64,000 bases of DNA, taken from assembly GCF_000016425.1 (NCBI RefSeq), contig NC_009380.1:4964144-5028143 (forward strand), given 5' to 3'. Source of the stretch: Salinispora tropica CNB-440. GTDB taxonomy: Bacteria; Actinomycetota; Actinomycetes; Mycobacteriales; Micromonosporaceae. The notes below the pieces were generated by a model. That model worked only from the letters and a program-made list of their open reading frames with translations, had not been told where the DNA came from and made no database searches. Shown in pieces: positions 61,541 to 64,000 of this stretch (positions within the stretch are counted from its first letter, which is position 1; each line of letters starts with the position of its first letter). A program made the position numbers and the translations under genes.

Positions 61541-62299
61541 TCACACCCGCCGCACGGCGACGCCGAGGGACGTCAGCGCGTCCACCTCCTCGTCGGGGGC
61601 ATCGTCCGTGGTCACCACGGCGTCCAGCGCGGAGGCGGGCGCGACCAGGGCGAGGGCGGTACGGGAGAGTTTGGCCGCCTCGGTCACCGCGATGACCCGG
61701 TGGGCCGAGGCTATCGCGGCGCGTTTGATCGCGGCGTCACCCAGGTCGTACGCGGTCAGTCCGTTCGCGGCGGTCAGGCCGCAACAGCCGATGATCGCGG
61801 TGTCGAAGCGCAACGTGGCGAGTGACGCCTCCGTCAGGGGGCCGGTGAGCGCCAACTCGCCGGGACGGGGCTCTCCACCGGGCATGAGCAGCCTCAGTTG
61901 GGGTGCGCCGACGAGGGCATCGGTCGCGTGCAGCGACAGCGGCATGACGGTCAGACGGCGGCGGGCCAGTGCGCGGGCCACCGCAAGGCAGGTGGTGCCG
62001 GCGTCGATGACAACCGCCTCACCGTCCGTGACCATCTCGGCTACCGCCGCGGCGATTCGTTGTTTGACCTCCACGCCGTCGTTCGCACGAAGCGCGAACG
62101 GGGGTTCCTCGCCGCGCAGCAGCACGCTTCTGGCCCCACCCCGGTAGCGCTCAAGGAGGCCCTGCTCGGCCAGGAGCTCCAGGTCTCGGCGGACGGTCAT
62201 CTCCGACGTGCCCGTTCGTTCCGCCAGTTCCGCCACGCTGAGCTGACCGGCCCGGCGTACGGCATCAGTGATCTGTCGGTGTCGGTCTACGCTCATCAT
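61541..62299 (-). CDS. DeoR-family transcriptional repressor
   Basis: A 252-residue sugar-type regulator. The N-terminal winged HTH is RHRQITDAVRRAGQLSVAELAERTGTSEMTVRRDLELLAEQGLLER (about 5-50), the classic DeoR motif. The sensor domain has VVIDAGTTCLAVARAL, DTAIIGCCGLTAANGLTAYD and KRAAIASAHRVIAVTEAAKLSRTA, which bind phosphorylated sugars or related effectors. ATG 62299 and ATG 62296 are both possible. It is divergent from an MFS gene, and an 8-6-8 palindrome lies between them, so it probably controls both. Confidence 0.93.
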   Translation of the reverse strand: MMSVDRHRQITDAVRRAGQLSVAELAERTGTSEMTVRRDLELLAEQGLLERYRGGARSVLLRGEEPPFALRANDGVEVKQRIAAAVAEMVTDGEAVVIDAGTTCLAVARALARRRLTVMPLSLHATDALVGAPQLRLLMPGGEPRPGELALTGPLTEASLATLRFDTAIIGCCGLTAANGLTAYDLGDAAIKRAAIASAHRVIAVTEAAKLSRTALALVAPASALDAVVTTDDAPDEEVDALTSLGVAVRRV

Positions 62300-62321
62300 C
62301 CGCCTATTGAACACTACGTAC

Positions 62322-62343
62322 GTTCGAATTTCGAGATTCGAAC
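62322..62343. promoter_or_regulatory. 8-6-8 inverted repeat in the deoR-MFS divergent gap
   Basis: GTTCGAAT and ATTCGAAC are perfect inverted arms around TTCGAG. The site is in a 72-bp gap, ending 8 bases before the first possible MFS start. It is a candidate DeoR operator for both genes. Confidence 0.75.
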
Positions 62344-62371
62344 ACAAATAATGTTTGCTATGTTCGCTGCC

Positions 62372-63610
62372 ATGTTTGAACCTCTGCGGGCGGCGCGGCT
62401 GGCCACCTTCACCTACTTCACCCTCAACGGCTTCGTCCTGGGGGCCTGGATCGTCCACATCCCCGCCGTCGAACACCGAGCCGACATCAGCCACGCCACG
62501 CTCGGCTGGCTCCTGCTGCTCCTCGGTGCTGGCGCCTTCGCCGGGATGCACGTCGTGGGGCCGCTCACCGATCGCTTCGGCGCTCGTCGGGTTGTCCCGC
62601 TGAGTGCGGTGCTGTGCAGCACGACGCTCGTCCTACCCGCGTTCGCCGAAAGCGCCGGGACGCTGGGCCTGGCACTACTGGTCTTCGGCATCGGCAACGG
62701 CAGCCTGGACGTCAGCATGAACACCCACGCGGTTCAGGTCGAAGCCGGATACAAACGCCCGGTTATGTCCGCTTTTCACGCTATGTTCTCCGTCGGCGGC
62801 GTCCTCGCCGCACTGGTCGGCGCCCGGACCCTCAGCTGGGGCTGGAGCCCGACAACCACGCTGACCATGGTCAGCCTCCTCGGCCTGACGGTCACCGCGG
62901 TCGTCGCACCCGCGCTACTGCCGCGGTTGGCGACCACCCGTACGCCAACCCCCGCCAGTGCCACCAAGAGCCGCCGGGCCAGCATCTCCCCGCGCATCTG
63001 GGCACTCGCCGGACTCGCGCTGATCCTGATGCTCACCGAGGGCGTCGCCAACGACTGGAGTGCACTGGCCATGCGCGATGCGCTCGACGCGCCCGCCGCC
63101 ACCGCCGCGCTCGCCTACGGCGCCTTCGCCACCGCGATGACGGTTGGACGGTTCCTCACCGACGGCATCGCCGCACGCTTCGGCCCGGTAGCAATCGTCC
63201 GCTACGGCTGCGCGCTGGCCGCGCTCGCCCTCACCACCATCGCGCTCGCACCATCCATCTCACTCGCTCTCGTCGGATGGGCGCTACTCGGAGTCGGTCT
63301 GTCCGGCGCCGTCCCGCAGCTCTTCAGCGCGGCCGGCCACACCGACCCCGACGCCGCCGGCACCAACGTCTCCCGCGTCGCGGGCCTCGGCTACCTGGGC
63401 ATGCTCAGCGGGCCCGCCATCATCGGGCCCCTCACCCAGCTCATGCCCCTGAACTACACGTTCATCCTGCCTGCGTTCCTCTGCCTGGTCGCCGCCCTCA
63501 CGGCCCACATCCTTCGCCCCCGGGAGGAAGCGCCGCGGCTCGAGGTCAAGGTTCCGCAGCCGGTCACCGCACGATCAGCAGAGACTGGGCACGGGGCAGA
63601 GCAGGACTGA
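62372..63610 (+). CDS. MFS transporter (12-helix, sugar/drug type)
   Basis: A 412-residue membrane transporter with 12 predicted helices: ATFTYFTLNGFVLGAWIVHI, LGWLLLLLGAGAFAGMHV and later pairs. Motif A is GPLTDRFGARRVVPLSAV. GNGSLDVSMNTHAVQVE resembles FucP/YbjJ-like transporters that carry sugars or act in efflux. Three in-frame ATGs exist (62351, 62360, 62372); the last gives the most usual N-terminus, but none has a good Shine-Dalgarno. Control by the divergent DeoR protein suggests a sugar or nucleoside substrate. Confidence 0.87.
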   Translation: MFEPLRAARLATFTYFTLNGFVLGAWIVHIPAVEHRADISHATLGWLLLLLGAGAFAGMHVVGPLTDRFGARRVVPLSAVLCSTTLVLPAFAESAGTLGLALLVFGIGNGSLDVSMNTHAVQVEAGYKRPVMSAFHAMFSVGGVLAALVGARTLSWGWSPTTTLTMVSLLGLTVTAVVAPALLPRLATTRTPTPASATKSRRASISPRIWALAGLALILMLTEGVANDWSALAMRDALDAPAATAALAYGAFATAMTVGRFLTDGIAARFGPVAIVRYGCALAALALTTIALAPSISLALVGWALLGVGLSGAVPQLFSAAGHTDPDAAGTNVSRVAGLGYLGMLSGPAIIGPLTQLMPLNYTFILPAFLCLVAALTAHILRPREEAPRLEVKVPQPVTARSAETGHGAEQD

Positions 63611-63758
63611 GGCTGTTTAGATAGACCTCTAGGTTGACAGTCTTCAAATCAGGGCGCAGACTAGAGACTGCTTCGAAAAGCATCTAGACAGCGAGGCCGG
63701 CGTCGTACCCGCCACGCCGACAACCAGAGGACCGCCCGAACCCGCCAGGAGAGAACCC

Positions 63759-64000
63759 ATGTCCCGAGTACAGCTCGCGCTCCGCGTCTCCGACCTCGAA
63801 GGCTCGATCGCCTTCTACTCGAAGCTGTTCGACACCGAGCCGGCCAAGCGCCGCCCCGGCTACGCCAACTTCGCCGTGGCGAACCCACCGCTGAAGCTCG
63901 TACTCCTGGAAGGCGAGCCGGACCAGCCCACCGCGCTGGACCACCTGGGTGTCGAGGTTCCCAGTACCAGTGAGGTAGACGCCGCGACCACGCGACTCGT
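63759..64000 (+). CDS. ArsI/CadI-family metalloenzyme of heavy-metal resistance, 3' end outside window
   Basis: The first 80 residues of a vicinal-oxygen-chelate (glyoxalase-like) protein: MSRVQLALRVSDLEGSIAFY, SKLFDTEPAKRRPGYANFAV, PPLKLVLLEG and ALDHLGVEVPSTSEVDAA. This is the ArsI C-As lyase / cadmium-induced CadI pattern; the conserved His in LDHLGVE is the second metal ligand. ArsI degrades organoarsenicals. AGGAG precedes ATG 63759. The 148-bp gap upstream has AT-rich stretches with short inverted elements, so an ArsR-type site is possible, and other ars genes probably lie off the right edge. Confidence 0.9.
   Translation, partial: MSRVQLALRVSDLEGSIAFYSKLFDTEPAKRRPGYANFAVANPPLKLVLLEGEPDQPTALDHLGVEVPSTSEVDAATTRL

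Noticed and set aside
59766..61544. Long minus-strand frame opposite the beta-helix gene
   Set aside because: It is low-complexity Val/Gly/Asp antisense of the Asp/Gly/Asn/Thr-rich repeats; the plus-strand protein has a signal anchor and a regular solenoid.

Overview
The window is high-GC actinobacterial DNA. The density of secreted glycan hydrolases, the GTGA/ATGA-coupled operons and the ECF42-type sigma factor with its DGPF partner all fit a Micromonosporaceae chromosome, probably Micromonospora. This assignment is inferred from protein character only. No rRNA, tRNA, CRISPR array or intact mobile element was found.

Left end (1-8.3 kb): a class Ia ribonucleotide reductase gene (nrdA, cut by the window edge) sits behind an adenosylcobalamin riboswitch. 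Housekeeping and accessory enzymes follow: two hydrolases, an unusual inositol-monophosphatase-like protein, a NodB-type deacetylase, a GNAT acetyltransferase, a small HTH protein and an SCO5389-like protein.

The most interesting locus is 8.55-15.6 kb. Two compact cobalamin riboswitches precede a one-direction set of six genes: a secreted DUF4430-type (transcobalamin beta-domain-like) protein, a wall-anchored alpha/alpha-barrel protein resembling the alpha-domain of intrinsic factor/transcobalamin, a second, membrane-anchored beta-domain protein, and a complete ECF transporter (EcfT, a fused EcfA-EcfA ATPase, and an S component). I read this as a bacterial 'split transcobalamin' B12 capture and import system. 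With the nrdA riboswitch it makes three B12 sensors in 7 kb, so import of the cofactor and the choice of ribonucleotide reductase respond to the same molecule.

Middle (15.6-32 kb): an ECF42-like sigma factor with its DGPF protein, a penicillin-acylase-family hydrolase, a GH19 chitinase, a DHA2 exporter, a chimeric transposase/GH18 chitinase remnant, a fumarase-superfamily lyase, an ABC exporter, a two-CBM32 GH64 glucanase under a LacI-type operator, and a phosphodiester glycosidase.

32.2-50.5 kb: a nonribosomal peptide cluster on the minus strand, read as mbtH, NRPS (A-T-C-A-T), kynurenine-monooxygenase-like flavoprotein, DUF6875 protein, NRPS (C-A-T), NRPS (C-A-T-reductase), MFS exporter and methyltransferase. 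The four modules end in a reductive release domain, so a tetrapeptide aldehyde, or an imine or alcohol derived from it, is expected. Unusual repeats and a strong hairpin lie around mbtH.

Right end (50.5-64 kb): an ABC exporter pair, a GH12-CBM13-GH5 bifunctional cellulase behind a near-consensus CebR box, a hydrolase and an MmyB-type regulator sharing one palindromic operator, a P450 with a shortened meander region, two RNHCP zinc-ribbon paralogues, a secreted beta-helix protein, a divergent DeoR/MFS pair with an operator between them, and the start of an ArsI/CadI metal-resistance gene.
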